Shown: piece after piece, positions 36,571 to 46,984 of the stretch | Numbering within the stretch: position 1 is the first letter of the stretch | Layout of the letters: each line of letters opens with the position of its first letter | Source of the DNA: Halomonas sp. GT | GTDB lineage: Bacteria; Pseudomonadota; Gammaproteobacteria; Pseudomonadales; Halomonadaceae | Direction: 5' to 3' | DNA: 64,000 nt | Assembly (NCBI RefSeq): GCF_002082565.1 | Contig: NZ_CP020562.1 | Coordinates: 1,116,001-1,180,000, forward strand | Notes under the pieces: model-generated | Databases searched by the model: none | What the model was told of the DNA's origin: nothing | Seen by the model: only the letters and a program-made list of their open reading frames with translations | Made by a program: the position numbers and the translations under genes

Positions 36571-38847
36571 ATGCTGAGCAAAGAACTTGAACTTACCCTG
36601 AACACGGCCTTCACCGTGGCTCGCTCAAAGCGCCACGAGTTTATGACCGTTGAGCACTTGCTCCTGGCGCTGCTGGATAATGCGTCAGCGGTTGATGTGC
36701 TGAAGGCCTGTGGGGCGAATCTCGATAAGCTGCGGTCCGATCTGCAGGATTTTATTAATTCGACCACGCCACTGATTCCTGAAAGTCAGGCGGATCGCGA
36801 AACACAACCAACACTTGGTTTTCAGCGCGTATTGCAACGTGCTGTATTTCATGTGCAGTCATCTGGAAAGAGTGAAGTGACTGGCGCGAATGTGCTGGTC
36901 GCTATTTTCTCTGAGCAGGAAAGCCAAGCGGTTTACTTCCTCAAGCAACAAAGCGTTGCGCGCGTAGACGCTGTTAACTACATCGCGCACGGTATTTCTA
37001 AAGTGTCTGGCCATGGACCTGCTCCATCGCCGTCTTCTCAAGAGAGTGAAGATGCTGAAGAGGGTAGCTCTGAAAGCGCAGCGCATCCGTTAACCGGTTA
37101 CGCTACCAACCTGAATGAGCACGCGCGTCAAGGCAAAATAGATCCATTGATTGGTCGCGACCATGAGCTTGAGCGCGTTGTGCAAATCCTTGCTCGCCGT
37201 CGCAAGAATAACCCCCTGCTGGTTGGCGAGGCCGGTGTTGGTAAAACAGCTATTGCGGAAGGCTTGGCAAAGCGCATTGTTGAAGAAGACGTGCCTGACG
37301 TTATTGCCGATGCAGTGGTTTACTCGCTTGATATGGGTGCGCTGTTAGCGGGCACTAAATATCGTGGCGATTTCGAGAAGCGCCTGAAAAGCTTGCTTAG
37401 TGAATTACGCAAGCAGCCTAACGCCGTGCTCTTTATTGACGAAATTCACACCGTCATCGGGGCGGGAGCCGCTTCGGGTGGTGTAATGGATGCATCTAAC
37501 TTACTGAAGCCTTTGCTTTCTTCGGGTGAGTTGCGTTGTATCGGCTCGACAACGTTCCAAGAGTTTCGCGGCATTTTTGAGAAAGATCGTGCCCTGGCTC
37601 GTCGATTCCAAAAAGTGGATGTGCTGGCGCCTTCAGTAGATGACACTATCAAAATCCTAAAAGGGTTGCGTTCGCGCTTTGAAGAACACCATGAGCTTAA
37701 GTACACCGATGGTGCACTAGAGAGTGCTGCTCGTTTGGCCGACCGCTATATCAATGATCGTTACTTACCCGATAAAGCCATCGATGTGATTGATGAGGCT
37801 GGTGCGCACCAGCGGATGTTACCGCCAGAAGTGCGGACTAACACCATCGATGTTGAGCAGGTGGAGGCGGTAGTAGCGTCTATTGCGCGTATACCGCCAA
37901 AAAGTGTCTCAAGCTCTGATCGTAAGTTGCTTGAAAAGCTCGACCGCGACTTGAAAATGTTGGTATTTGGTCAAGATGAAGCCATCGATACACTCTCCGC
38001 TGCTATTAAGCTTTCTCGTGCCGGTTTGAAATCGCCAGATAAGCCCGTGGGCAGTTTCTTGTTTGCTGGCCCAACGGGTGTTGGTAAAACCGAAGTGGCT
38101 AAGCAGTTGGCGCATATCATGGGTATTGAGTTAGTGCGCTTTGATATGTCTGAGTACATGGAGCGTCATACTGTTTCACGCTTGATTGGTGCCCCTCCGG
38201 GCTACGTAGGCTATGACCAAGGTGGGTTATTAACGGAAGCCGTCACTAAGCAGCCGCATTGTGTATTGCTGCTAGATGAAATTGAGAAAGCGCATCCAGA
38301 AGTGTTTAACTTGCTCCTGCAAGTTATGGATCATGGCCGTTTGACAGACAACAATGGTCGTGAGGCGGATTTCCGTCACGTGATCCTCATTATGACCTCT
38401 AACGCAGGGGCAGAGCAGGCATCACGGCGCTCTATCGGTTTCCAAAGCCAAGACCACTCAACTGACGCGATGGAAGTGATTCGTCGCACCTTCTCGCCTG
38501 AGTTCCGCAACCGCTTGGATGGTATTATCCAGTTCCATGCGCTGCAAACGTCTGTTGTGCGAAACGTTGTTGATAAGTTCTTGATCGAGCTACAGGCACA
38601 GTTGGACGAAAAGCGTGTGCAACTTGAAGTCGATGATACCGCGAGAGACTGGTTGGCAGAGAAAGGTTACGATCCCGATATGGGGGCACGCCCAATGGCC
38701 CGCTTGATCCAGGAGAAACTGAAGAAACCGTTGGCTGAGATGATTCTATTTGGCGAGCTGGCTGATCAAGGCGGCATCGTGCACGTAAGCCTTGAAGAAG
38801 GAGAGCTGCATTTGTCAACGGAGTCGGAGATGGCGGATGCGCCCTGA
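36571..38847 (+). CDS. clpA: ATP-dependent Clp protease unfoldase subunit ClpA
   Basis: 758 residues, as in E. coli ClpA. The N-terminal Clp repeat domain spans about 1-145 ([14 protein letters not shown]). AAA+ module 1 has Walker A GEAGVGKT at about 219-226 and Walker [15 protein letters not shown]. Module 2 has Walker A GPTGVGKT at about 500-507 and Walker [16 protein letters not shown]. It unfolds substrates for ClpP, with ClpS encoded just upstream. A good AAAGGGG site precedes the ATG. ClpP is not in this window. Confidence 0.95.
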   Translation: MLSKELELTLNTAFTVARSKRHEFMTVEHLLLALLDNASAVDVLKACGANLDKLRSDLQDFINSTTPLIPESQADRETQPTLGFQRVLQRAVFHVQSSGKSEVTGANVLVAIFSEQESQAVYFLKQQSVARVDAVNYIAHGISKVSGHGPAPSPSSQESEDAEEGSSESAAHPLTGYATNLNEHARQGKIDPLIGRDHELERVVQILARRRKNNPLLVGEAGVGKTAIAEGLAKRIVEEDVPDVIADAVVYSLDMGALLAGTKYRGDFEKRLKSLLSELRKQPNAVLFIDEIHTVIGAGAASGGVMDASNLLKPLLSSGELRCIGSTTFQEFRGIFEKDRALARRFQKVDVLAPSVDDTIKILKGLRSRFEEHHELKYTDGALESAARLADRYINDRYLPDKAIDVIDEAGAHQRMLPPEVRTNTIDVEQVEAVVASIARIPPKSVSSSDRKLLEKLDRDLKMLVFGQDEAIDTLSAAIKLSRAGLKSPDKPVGSFLFAGPTGVGKTEVAKQLAHIMGIELVRFDMSEYMERHTVSRLIGAPPGYVGYDQGGLLTEAVTKQPHCVLLLDEIEKAHPEVFNLLLQVMDHGRLTDNNGREADFRHVILIMTSNAGAEQASRRSIGFQSQDHSTDAMEVIRRTFSPEFRNRLDGIIQFHALQTSVVRNVVDKFLIELQAQLDEKRVQLEVDDTARDWLAEKGYDPDMGARPMARLIQEKLKKPLAEMILFGELADQGGIVHVSLEEGELHLSTESEMADAP

Positions 38848-38910
38848 AAAGGGCGCTAAGGCTACCTAAGTCTACATCAAGCCCTTCTCTCATGCCTAAC
38901 TAAAGCACAG

Positions 38911-38940
38911 CGCCCTGTCATCCGACGGGGCGTTGTCGTT
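38911..38940 (+). terminator. Probable terminator of clpA
   Basis: Stem CGCCCTGTC (38911-38919) with GACGGGGCG (38924-38932), including one T-G pair, loop ATCC, followed by the T-rich TTGTCGTTT. Confidence 0.7.
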
Positions 38941-39028
38941 TCCAGAGAGCGGCGCCGTACTTACGCTATATTTTCAGTCAGGATGCGTGCATGCGCGGGC
39001 AGTGTTTGCTTGTAGGCGTTACCAAGGC

Positions 39029-39247
39029 TTAGCGCGAGCGATAAACAATACGGCCTTTTGACAGATCGTAGGGCGTCAGCTCTACTTTTACCTTGTCACC
39101 TGTCAGGATGCGGATGTAGTTTTTGCGCATCTTGCCTGAAATATGAGCGGTCACGACGTGGCCGTTTTCCAGCTCAACACGGAACATGGTGTTGGGAAGG
39201 GTATCAACAATAACGCCTTCCATTTCAATATGATCTTCGCGTGCCAT
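39029..39247 (-). CDS. infA: Translation initiation factor IF-1
   Basis: 72 residues, identical in length to E. coli IF-1. A single S1/OB-fold domain: [40 protein letters not shown] and [13 protein letters not shown]. Binds the ribosomal A site during initiation. Transcribed from the minus strand, converging on clpA, with bpt upstream. The aat-infA-clpA order recurs in many gammaproteobacteria. Confidence 0.97.
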   Translation of the reverse strand: MAREDHIEMEGVIVDTLPNTMFRVELENGHVVTAHISGKMRKNYIRILTGDKVKVELTPYDLSKGRIVYRSR

Positions 39248-39386
39248 ATAGGCAGATCCTCACTTATTTAACGTAATGGTTTGGTCTAATTAGTCACTTC
39301 AATGGGCGTCGTCAGGTGACGGCTACCCAGCAAGCAGCGCTATATTGTGCCGTAAGCCTGCCATCAAGGCAAAAAAGCTGGCAAGT

Positions 39387-40121
39387 TTAGCAAATTAAAG
39401 GCCGCCAATGTCGCCCATCGAGCACCTCTATGGGAGTGAATGCGCGCTTGTAACGCATCTTGCGGCACTCCTCAATCCAATAACCAAGGTACAAGTGGGG
39501 AAGCGATTTTTCACTGCATAATTCAATAAGCTTGAGAATAGCAAACGTTCCCAATGATCGCTTTTCCAGGGTCTTATCGACACTGAAAAACGTATAAATA
39601 GCCGATAGCCCATGCTCAAGTTGATCATATGCTGCTACTGCGACGAGTTTTCCATTCAGGCGCATTTCTAAAAGATGCGCATAGGGCTCTTCAAGCGTTA
39701 AAAAGGTACGGTACTGCTCCCGGCTCGGGGGATACATGTCTCCATCGGCGTGGCGTAAGCGGATATAATCTGCGTAGAGTGCATAATGCTCTGTCTCATA
39801 ACGTGCAGGCACTACGCGTGTAGAAATATCGGCATTGAGTCGCCGGATTTTGCGTTGAGTACGATTAGCGCTAAAGTCGCTGATAGGAATGCGTACTGAA
39901 CGACAGGCATCGCACCCCTCGCAGTGAGGGCGGTATAGATGGCGACCGCTGCGACGAAAACCTAGCAATGAAAGTGAGTCATAAACGCCGGGAACAGGAG
40001 ACTCCTGGGGATCCAGAAACAGAGTGGTTGCCTCTTTGCCAGGAAGGTAGCTGCAGGCATGAGGAACGGTTAGGAAGAAGCGCAAATCCCGCACGGGGCG
40101 GCGAGGAGCGTTACTACTCAC
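39387..40121 (-). CDS. bpt: Leucyl-tRNA--protein transferase, Bpt type
   Basis: 244 residues, ATE1-related family. The start is a GTG at 40121 with a strong AAGGAGGC site. The cysteine cluster HCEGCDACRSVRI (about 65-77) and LYLGYWIEECRKMRYKRAFTPIE near the end are family hallmarks. Bpt attaches leucine to N-terminal Asp or Glu, creating a destabilising residue that ClpS recognises. Shares the direction of aat, 46 nt downstream of it. Confidence 0.93.
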   Translation of the reverse strand: MSSNAPRRPVRDLRFFLTVPHACSYLPGKEATTLFLDPQESPVPGVYDSLSLLGFRRSGRHLYRPHCEGCDACRSVRIPISDFSANRTQRKIRRLNADISTRVVPARYETEHYALYADYIRLRHADGDMYPPSREQYRTFLTLEEPYAHLLEMRLNGKLVAVAAYDQLEHGLSAIYTFFSVDKTLEKRSLGTFAILKLIELCSEKSLPHLYLGYWIEECRKMRYKRAFTPIEVLDGRHWRPLIC

Positions 40122-40167
40122 GGCTTGCCTCCTTGCTTAGTTTGAATATGAACTAGTTTGGATACGC

Positions 40168-40920
40168 TTACCATTCTGGGTGGTGGGACGAGGCAATAGC
40201 ACCAAGCCACGGTGATCCAGGTACAGTAGGCGCTTCATTAATCATATTCGTTAAGTTAAATGCCTTGTTAGGCAACCACTTTTCAAGATAGTTGATGAAC
40301 GTCTTACGAGCGACTGTTGTCGCACCAAGGCTTGCCAAGTGAGGTGTATGCATCTGGCAATCAATAAGTTTACCTTCATGGTGCTGCATAGCATGGGCTA
40401 AGTGGGCAAGGGCTACTTTGGAAGCATCGGGCACTCTCGAAAACATCGATTCACCAAAGAAAATAGGCCCCATTGCTAATCCATAAAGTCCGCCAACCAG
40501 TTGGCCTTCAAGGTGTACTTCAATGCTATGTGCTATGCCTAGCTCGTGTAGTCGTTGATAAGCGGCACGCATATCTTGATTGATCCAGGTGCCGGGTTCT
40601 CCAAGGCGTGGTGCAGCGCATGCTTTAACAATGTTTTCAAACTGTTGATCCAGGGTGACGATAAAGCCACCATGGCGCAATCGCTTAACAAGACTACGAC
40701 GTCGTTTAAAATGTTCTGGTAGTAATACCATACGTGGGTTGGGGCTCCACCACAAAATTGGCTCATCATCGCTATACCATGGAAAAATACCTTTCCGGTA
40801 AGCGTGGATTAACCAGTGTGGGGAGAGCTCTCCGCCCGCGGCAAGAAGGCCGTTTGGTGAGTCTAGTGCAAGGTCGGTAGAAGGAAAGATAGGCTGTGGC
40901 GATGAAAGCCAAGGTAGCAT
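40168..40920 (-). CDS. aat: Leucyl/phenylalanyl-tRNA--protein transferase
   Basis: 250 residues; E. coli Aat is 234. Landmarks are FPSTDLALDSPNGLLAAGGE, AYRKGIFPWYSDDEPILWWS, NPRMVLLPEHF and GLYGLAMGPIFFGESMFSR. It adds Leu or Phe to proteins with N-terminal Lys or Arg, marking them for ClpS-ClpAP. A CAGGAGC site precedes the ATG at 40920. Divergent from ftsK over 118 nt. Confidence 0.95.
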   Translation of the reverse strand: MLPWLSSPQPIFPSTDLALDSPNGLLAAGGELSPHWLIHAYRKGIFPWYSDDEPILWWSPNPRMVLLPEHFKRRRSLVKRLRHGGFIVTLDQQFENIVKACAAPRLGEPGTWINQDMRAAYQRLHELGIAHSIEVHLEGQLVGGLYGLAMGPIFFGESMFSRVPDASKVALAHLAHAMQHHEGKLIDCQMHTPHLASLGATTVARKTFINYLEKWLPNKAFNLTNMINEAPTVPGSPWLGAIASSHHPEW

Positions 40921-41038
40921 TGTTTGCTCCTGTTACTGAACACTTCGATAGAAGCGCTGTGACGGCGAAAGGATGCTCGGTATGATGCAAACTCGCAAGT
41001 GGATTAAAGACACCATTGAGGTGTAAAGGGAGAATCGC

Positions 41039-44000
41039 TTGAAAGTAAATAAGGCGGTAGACAAGCGAACGCAACGTAACTCGCGTCAACCATCATCAAC
41101 GGCCTCAACTGGGCGAGTTAAAGCCGCTAAGGATAAAGCTCGTCGGTTTGGGCTGCGCTTACAGGGCTCGGCTCGCGAAGGCGTGGTCGTGGTGCTGCTT
41201 GCGCTATGCGTATTTTTGTTATTAGCACTGTTTAGTTATGATCCTGCCGACCCTGGCTGGTCTTATCAAGGGCCGGAAACAGACGTTCAAAATTGGATGG
41301 GGCCTGTCGGCGCTTGGCTTGCGGATGTACTTTATTCGCTGCTAGGCGCAAGCGCCTTGTGGTGGCCGGGAATGTTTGGGTATGCAGCCTGGTGGCTAAT
41401 GAGATCTCGCCAAGTACGGTTTGAGATTGATCCGGTAGCGATTGCTGTACACAGCGGCGGATTAGTGCTGCTGATCTTTGGCACGACGATGCTGGGGGCA
41501 CTCCATTTTTATCATCCTGACAGCATTTTGCCTTACGCTTCTGGCGGTATATTGGGCGAAGGGTTAGTAAGCACCCTGAAGCCACTGGTTAGTAGTGGTG
41601 GCGTTGGGCTTATTTCTGCCGCGCTAATATTGATTGGTTTTCCGCTGTTTAGCGGCATGTCGTGGTTACAGGTGGCTGATGAGCTTGGTCGTCGTCTATG
41701 TAAAGTAGGGAGCTGGTTCAGCGCTCGGCGCGCTAAAGGGCGTGAGAAGCGTTCCCAGCGTGCTGCTGTGCGTGCCGCAGCGAAAGCTGCGTCTCAGAAA
41801 GTAAAAGAGAAGCCTCTTACTGAATTCAAAGCAGCTAAGCAAGAGAGTGACTCGCAACCTCCAAGTCCAAAAGAGAGTAGTCACCAGCAAGCACCCGCCC
41901 AAGAAAGCAGCCGCGTACGTCGTGAGCCTAGTTTTTCAACGACGACAGATACCTCAATTCCATGGGCAGCTGCTGCATTTTCAGGTGCGTTGCCTGAGGA
42001 AGAGATGCCCAAGCGTGTATCCTCAACTGCGCCTGAGCAGCCTGCTCCTGAGATGGATGCGCTTCATGATGTTCCGTTGGCTGAGCCTGACAATCAGCCT
42101 TTAACGTCTGCCACCGCGACTGAAGAGCGACGTGAAGCCAAAATAGAGCCCAAAACAGAAGTTAAAACAGAGCCTAAAATAGAGCCTGTTGTGAACAACG
42201 ATGTGGAAAAGGTTGCGGAAGACGCTGTAGAAGACGCCGAGGAAAAATTGCCCAGCGCGCCTCGCGAGGATGCTTTTGCGGTGCGTATCAAGGATGAAAG
42301 CAGCGAGCCAACACCTTCAGTACCGCTCTCCGCGAGAGAGGCAGAGCCAACGTTCGATCGGCCGGCGCGTGATGAGCTAGCCGGTGAAAAAGCGGCTTCT
42401 TATTCTGCGCCTAGTTTCCAGCCAGCAGAAACGCAGCCATTTACTTCATCGGCAGACGTATCACGCGATGAAACAGAGCATCAAGCTACGTCTCAGGCGA
42501 TGCCTTATGCAGCGTATGAAATAAAACAGCATGATGCAGCTAAGCAAGGCGACGACGTTGAACGCGAGATGGCGCCTGTTTCTACCAGCATGCCGGAACC
42601 CGAGCATACGCCCGCAATCACACCGCGAGATGCTGGTGACTCTCGCCCTGTACATGCGACGCCCCCTGAGCCTCGTTCCGAACGAGTACCTGAAGTCGTG
42701 CCAGAGCCAGTATGGGATGATGAGGAAGATGATCTCCCTGTCGCACGGCCAGCCGCTACTGCCGTGCGCCAAGAGCCAACGTTACATGATTCTGACGTAC
42801 CCAGGGCAGAAGTACCTAGGACAGAGGTCTCCAAGGTTGGGGCTCCCCAAGTTGAGTCTTCTGAGACGGTGGATTCAAATGACATGTCTGCCGACGAGGC
42901 GTCTTCTGAGGAAAAAGAATCTGACAATGGGCCTACTCTGTGGACCGTTGAGCATCTGCAGAGCCAGCGTCCAGCGTTTGAAACATTTGATGAGCCAGAA
43001 GGGGATGTGCCCAGTCTCCAACTGCTGACGCCTCCAGAGCCGCATGAGCCAAATTACACGGACGAGCAGCTTGCTGATATGGCGGAGCTCTTGGAAGTGC
43101 GGCTGCGTGAGTATGGTGTTAAAGCAGAAGTCGTTGATACATGGCCTGGTCCAGTTATCACTCGGTTTGAAATTAAACCGGCGGCTGGGGTGAAAGTTTC
43201 TAAAATCAGTAACCTTGCCAAAGATCTAGCACGCTCGTTAATGGTCAAGAGTGTACGTGTGGTTGAAGTAATTCCTGGACGCCCAACGGTTGGCATTGAA
43301 ATACCTAACCCCCATAGAGCGATGATTCGTCTGCGCGAAGTCATTGACTCTGACCGCTATCAACAGGAAAGCTCGCCACTGACCATGGCGTTGGGTCAAG
43401 ACATTGGCGGCGGGCCCGTTGTCGCTAATCTAGGTAAGATGCCCCATCTTCTGGTTGCGGGTACGACGGGGTCTGGTAAGTCAGTGGGTGTTAATGCCAT
43501 GCTGATTTCCATGCTGCTAAAAGCGACCCCAGATGAGCTGAAGCTGATCATGGTTGACCCAAAAATGCTGGAGCTGTCAGTCTACGATGGCATTCCACAC
43601 CTTTTGGCTCCCGTGGTCACGGATATGAAAGAAGCTGCAAATAGTCTGCGCTGGTGTGTTGCGGAGATGGAGCGCCGCTACAAATTAATGGCGGCAATGG
43701 GGGTGCGTAACATTGCAGGCTTTAATGGCCGTTTAGATGAGGCTGAGAGTGCCGGCGCACAAGTTGCCGACCCGCTTTGGGAGCCACAGCCATGGGAAAT
43801 GCATCAAACGCCGCCAATCCTTGAAAAACTGCCCTATATCGTGGTGGTGATCGACGAATTCGCCGACATGTTTATGATCGTCGGGAAGAAAGTTGAAGAG
43901 CTCATTGCTCGCTTGGCGCAAAAGGCGCGTGCAGCGGGAATTCACTTGATTTTGGCTACTCAGCGTCCCTCCGTTGATGTGGTGACAGGGCTGATTAAAG

Positions 44001-44503
44001 CGAATATTCCGTCGCGAATGGCCTTCCAGGTATCGTCGCGGATTGATTCGCGTACCATTCTAGATCAGGGGGGGGCTGAGAGCCTGCTTGGCCATGGTGA
44101 TATGCTTTACTTACCCGCTGGCTCAGGGCCGCCTAACAGGATTCATGGTGCGTTTGTAGACGATGACGAAGTGCACCGGGTCGTGGATGATTGGAAACGA
44201 CGTGGCGCGCCTGAGTACATTGAAGAGATTTTGTCAGGCGGTGTGACTGCCGATGCGCTGACAGGGCTTGAGGCTGAGGGCGTAGATGGTGATGATGCAG
44301 AGCAGGATGCGCTTTACGATGAGGCGGTTCAGTTTGTTACCGAAACGCGTAAAGCGTCTATATCTGCCGTTCAGCGTCGCTTCAAAATCGGCTATAACCG
44401 CGCTGCACGTTTAGTAGAGGCAATGGAAGGTGCCGGTGTGGTTACCTCTATGGGGTCTAACGGTGCCCGTGAAGTACTGGCTCCGCCACCGATAGGTCAC
44501 TGA
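41039..44503 (+). CDS. ftsK: DNA translocase FtsK
   Basis: 1154 residues from a TTG at 41039 with a good AAAGGGAGA site. Four membrane helices fall in the first 210 residues or so ([20 protein letters not shown] is the first). A long linker (about 225-640) is rich in Pro, Glu, Ser and Ala with [16 protein letters not shown] repeats. The motor domain follows: Walker [13 protein letters not shown] at about 807-818, Walker [13 protein letters not shown]. The C-terminal gamma winged helix (about 1095-1150, [18 protein letters not shown]) reads the KOPS polarity sequences. Pumps DNA through the septum and activates XerCD. Confidence 0.95.
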   Translation: MKVNKAVDKRTQRNSRQPSSTASTGRVKAAKDKARRFGLRLQGSAREGVVVVLLALCVFLLLALFSYDPADPGWSYQGPETDVQNWMGPVGAWLADVLYSLLGASALWWPGMFGYAAWWLMRSRQVRFEIDPVAIAVHSGGLVLLIFGTTMLGALHFYHPDSILPYASGGILGEGLVSTLKPLVSSGGVGLISAALILIGFPLFSGMSWLQVADELGRRLCKVGSWFSARRAKGREKRSQRAAVRAAAKAASQKVKEKPLTEFKAAKQESDSQPPSPKESSHQQAPAQESSRVRREPSFSTTTDTSIPWAAAAFSGALPEEEMPKRVSSTAPEQPAPEMDALHDVPLAEPDNQPLTSATATEERREAKIEPKTEVKTEPKIEPVVNNDVEKVAEDAVEDAEEKLPSAPREDAFAVRIKDESSEPTPSVPLSAREAEPTFDRPARDELAGEKAASYSAPSFQPAETQPFTSSADVSRDETEHQATSQAMPYAAYEIKQHDAAKQGDDVEREMAPVSTSMPEPEHTPAITPRDAGDSRPVHATPPEPRSERVPEVVPEPVWDDEEDDLPVARPAATAVRQEPTLHDSDVPRAEVPRTEVSKVGAPQVESSETVDSNDMSADEASSEEKESDNGPTLWTVEHLQSQRPAFETFDEPEGDVPSLQLLTPPEPHEPNYTDEQLADMAELLEVRLREYGVKAEVVDTWPGPVITRFEIKPAAGVKVSKISNLAKDLARSLMVKSVRVVEVIPGRPTVGIEIPNPHRAMIRLREVIDSDRYQQESSPLTMALGQDIGGGPVVANLGKMPHLLVAGTTGSGKSVGVNAMLISMLLKATPDELKLIMVDPKMLELSVYDGIPHLLAPVVTDMKEAANSLRWCVAEMERRYKLMAAMGVRNIAGFNGRLDEAESAGAQVADPLWEPQPWEMHQTPPILEKLPYIVVVIDEFADMFMIVGKKVEELIARLAQKARAAGIHLILATQRPSVDVVTGLIKANIPSRMAFQVSSRIDSRTILDQGGAESLLGHGDMLYLPAGSGPPNRIHGAFVDDDEVHRVVDDWKRRGAPEYIEEILSGGVTADALTGLEAEGVDGDDAEQDALYDEAVQFVTETRKASISAVQRRFKIGYNRAARLVEAMEGAGVVTSMGSNGAREVLAPPPIGH

Positions 44504-44561
44504 CTTATCTCTATTAATGCATGCCTGGTACTTGATTCAATAATGCAATAAGCGTGAAAGT

Positions 44562-44593
44562 CGCGCCGTAGGTGAAACCCTGCGGCGCGTTTT
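44562..44593 (+). terminator. Terminator of ftsK
   Basis: An 11-bp stem with one wobble, CGCGCCGTAGG (44562-44572) and CCTGCGGCGCG (44579-44589), loop TGAAAC, followed by TTTT. Confidence 0.8.
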
Positions 44594-44673
44594 GCGTCTG
44601 AGAGGCTACACGGATCGTCTTAACGCTCCTTGCCTCGTCCGCTATTCGGCAATGACTGCCTAGGGAGAAAATA

Positions 44674-45327
44674 ATGCGCGATACACATACTCGACGCTCA
44701 TCATCGTTGGCGTTAGCAGCCAGCGCGCTAGGGTTAGCCTTTGCAGCGCCTATTGCGTGGGCAAACGACGCCGCAGAGCGTCTTACTGAGCGGCTTGATC
44801 CGTTAGAGAACTATCAAGCGACGTTTGAACAGCAGATTTTAGACGGTGGTGGCGAGCGCTTACAAAGCGCACGTGGGGAAATGTGGCTCTCGCGTCCTGG
44901 TATGCTCCGTTGGGAAGTAGAGGCACCTTATACGCAAGTCGTCGTCTCAGATGGCGACGATGTTTATCTCTATGACCCTGATCTTGAGCAAGTCACCATT
45001 CAAGCGATGGATGATCGGGTTACACATACTCCGGCGCTATTGCTTTCGGGAAGTGCAAACGATTTAACTGCTAGCTATGACGTATTTCATGAGCAGCAGG
45101 ACGGTGACGATGTGTTTACGCTGATTCCTGTCTCAGCAGATACGCTATTCGAAGAGCTGAGCATGGTCTTCGACGATCAAACCTTAACTGAACTGTGGAT
45201 GATGGACAGTACTGGTCAGCGTACCGCGATTACGTTTAGCGACATTACCCGAAACGGTAGTATTGACCGCAGCTTATTCAAATTTGATATTCCTGATGGC
45301 ACTGATGTTATCCGCGAAGAGTTGTAA
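44674..45327 (+). CDS. lolA: Outer-membrane lipoprotein carrier LolA
   Basis: 217 residues. Signal peptide to about residue 30 (LALAASALGLAFAAPIAWA, cut before NDAAERL). The mature protein begins with the LolA pattern LDPLENYQATFEQQIL and continues GEMWLSRPGMLRWEVEAPY and DVYLYDPDLEQVTIQ. Ferries lipoproteins across the periplasm from LolCDE to LolB. A GGGAGA site precedes the ATG. The ftsK-lolA-rarA order is common in gammaproteobacteria. Confidence 0.93.
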   Translation: MRDTHTRRSSSLALAASALGLAFAAPIAWANDAAERLTERLDPLENYQATFEQQILDGGGERLQSARGEMWLSRPGMLRWEVEAPYTQVVVSDGDDVYLYDPDLEQVTIQAMDDRVTHTPALLLSGSANDLTASYDVFHEQQDGDDVFTLIPVSADTLFEELSMVFDDQTLTELWMMDSTGQRTAITFSDITRNGSIDRSLFKFDIPDGTDVIREEL

Positions 45328-45383
45328 AAGTGTTGTGAGAAGAGCAATGCACTGCTCGCAATAATGTACTCCGCACGATGATT

Positions 45384-45411
45384 AGATCAGGCACCTTAGG
45401 GTGCCTGATCT
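45384..45411. terminator. Bidirectional terminator-like hairpin overlapping the rarA stop
   Basis: A 12-bp perfect stem, AGATCAGGCACC (45384-45395) and its complement at 45400-45411, loop TTAG. The rarA stop codon (45396-45398) is in the loop, so one arm encodes the last rarA residues. It lies between convergent lolA and rarA; there is no clear T-tract. Confidence 0.75.
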
Positions 45412-46730
45412 GCTTCTAGGTCCTGATGTTCCCGCCACGCCATGATCTCACCAAAGCGTTTCTCCTGACCAAAATCGCTCGGTTCATAAAATCGTGTTTT
45501 AGGTAAGTCGTCAGGCCAACAGTCATGAGCGCTGCCAGCAGGGTAGCCATAGGTTTCATCGTGCGCGTAGCGATAACCTTGGCCATGTCCTAACTGCTCC
45601 ATCAATTTGGTGGGGGCGTTACGAAGATAGCTGGGTACTTCCAATTGTGGTTGCTGCTGCACAAACTGCTGTGCAGCCTTCCAGGCACGGTCGATACGAT
45701 TACTTTTTGGAGCAACCGCTAAATGAATAGCAGCGTGAGCAATCGCTCGCTGGCCCTCATAATCGCCTAAACGTAAATAGGCATCCCAGGCAGCAATGAC
45801 CAGGGGCAGTGCTCGCGGGTCAGCATTTCCTACATCTTCTGAGGCAATCGCCGTTAAGCGGCGCACAATATCAAGCGGGTCGCCGCCGCCCTGTAAAAAG
45901 CGTGCCATATACAGCAGGGCTGAATCAGGACGTGATGAGCGAATTGATTTATGAAGTGCTGATAATAAATCGTAATAAGCGTCACCTTGCTTATCAAAGG
46001 CGCTTGATTGATAACCTACCACGTCGGCTAACACCGCTTTTTGTAGCACCTCTTTATCACCATGCTGCTCAGTAAAGTCGCAAGCTGTTTCTAGTAGCCC
46101 CAACGCGCGACGTGCGTCGCCAGCACTGGCATGAGCAAGTGCATCTAATACTCCCTCTTCCAACTCGATGCGTCGCTTCCCCAGGCCATGCTCTGTGTCG
46201 CTTAACGCCTGGGATAACACCCGGAGAAGTTCGTCATGGCTCAGCGGTTTAAGCACATAGACCCGAGCACGAGAAAGTAGCGCCGAGTTCACCTCAAAAG
46301 AGGGGTTTTCCGTTGTTGCACCGATCAGTGTTAGCAGGCCCGACTCCACATGGGGCAGCAACGCGTCCTGTTGGCTCTTGTTCAGACGGTGGATTTCATC
46401 TAAAAATAGAAGTGTAGGCGATGTGCGTTGTTGGGCTCGCTCTACTGCTGAACGAATTTCTTTAACACCGGCCATGACAGCGCTTAAATGCTCAAGATGT
46501 GCGCCAGAAGCACGTGCTAGTAACTCCGCTAGCGTAGTTTTCCCCACGCCGGGTGGCCCCCATAAAATCATTGAGCGTACTATCCCAGACTCTGCCATTC
46601 GACGTAGGGGTTTTTCAGGCCCAACTAATGCTTGCTGGCCGACATAATCGTTAAGGGTTAGTGGGCGCATACGGTAGGCAAGGGGCACGTCTTCGCTCGT
46701 GGTAACGGACGCGCGGTCAAAAAGATCCAT
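45396..46730 (-). CDS. rarA: Replication-associated recombination protein RarA
   Basis: 444 residues from the ATG at 46730 (MDLFDRASVTTSEDVPLAYR), with an AGAGGGA site. A longer reading from 46781 has no family match. AAA+ ATPase of the MgsA/RarA/WRNIP1 family. Walker A GPPGVGKTTLAELLARASG, Walker B LLFLDEIHRLNKSQQD and sensor ATTENPSFEVN are all present. The C-terminal tetramerisation part includes HKSIRSSRPDSALLYMARFL. Acts at stalled replication forks. Confidence 0.93.
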   Translation of the reverse strand: MDLFDRASVTTSEDVPLAYRMRPLTLNDYVGQQALVGPEKPLRRMAESGIVRSMILWGPPGVGKTTLAELLARASGAHLEHLSAVMAGVKEIRSAVERAQQRTSPTLLFLDEIHRLNKSQQDALLPHVESGLLTLIGATTENPSFEVNSALLSRARVYVLKPLSHDELLRVLSQALSDTEHGLGKRRIELEEGVLDALAHASAGDARRALGLLETACDFTEQHGDKEVLQKAVLADVVGYQSSAFDKQGDAYYDLLSALHKSIRSSRPDSALLYMARFLQGGGDPLDIVRRLTAIASEDVGNADPRALPLVIAAWDAYLRLGDYEGQRAIAHAAIHLAVAPKSNRIDRAWKAAQQFVQQQPQLEVPSYLRNAPTKLMEQLGHGQGYRYAHDETYGYPAGSAHDCWPDDLPKTRFYEPSDFGQEKRFGEIMAWREHQDLEADQAP

Positions 46731-46984
46731 ATAAACGTTCCCTCTAAATTTCCATCGTAAATCTTGCCATTGAACAATCAACGATTAACACGTGTCTGTG
46801 GTAAATAATGTAACGTCGGGCTACCTTTGGGCATAACCGACTGATAAGCGTCTGCTTGCCTAGGTAATGTCAAAGGCGCATGGTAACGATTAACACCAGT
46901 GTAGTTGAACCCAGCTCATGCCATGCGCTTAAGCGCTATTAGGCAATGGGCGAAAGGTAAAGCACTTACAAAGGAGACGGCAAG

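Noticed and set aside
42505-42927. A 140-codon Ser/Gly-rich frame antisense to ftsK
   Set aside because: It mirrors the Glu/Pro/Ala-rich linker of FtsK; composition explains it fully.
44068-44075. G8 tract in ftsK as a phase-variable switch
   Set aside because: It encodes the conserved DQGGAES of the motor in an essential gene, so switching is implausible.
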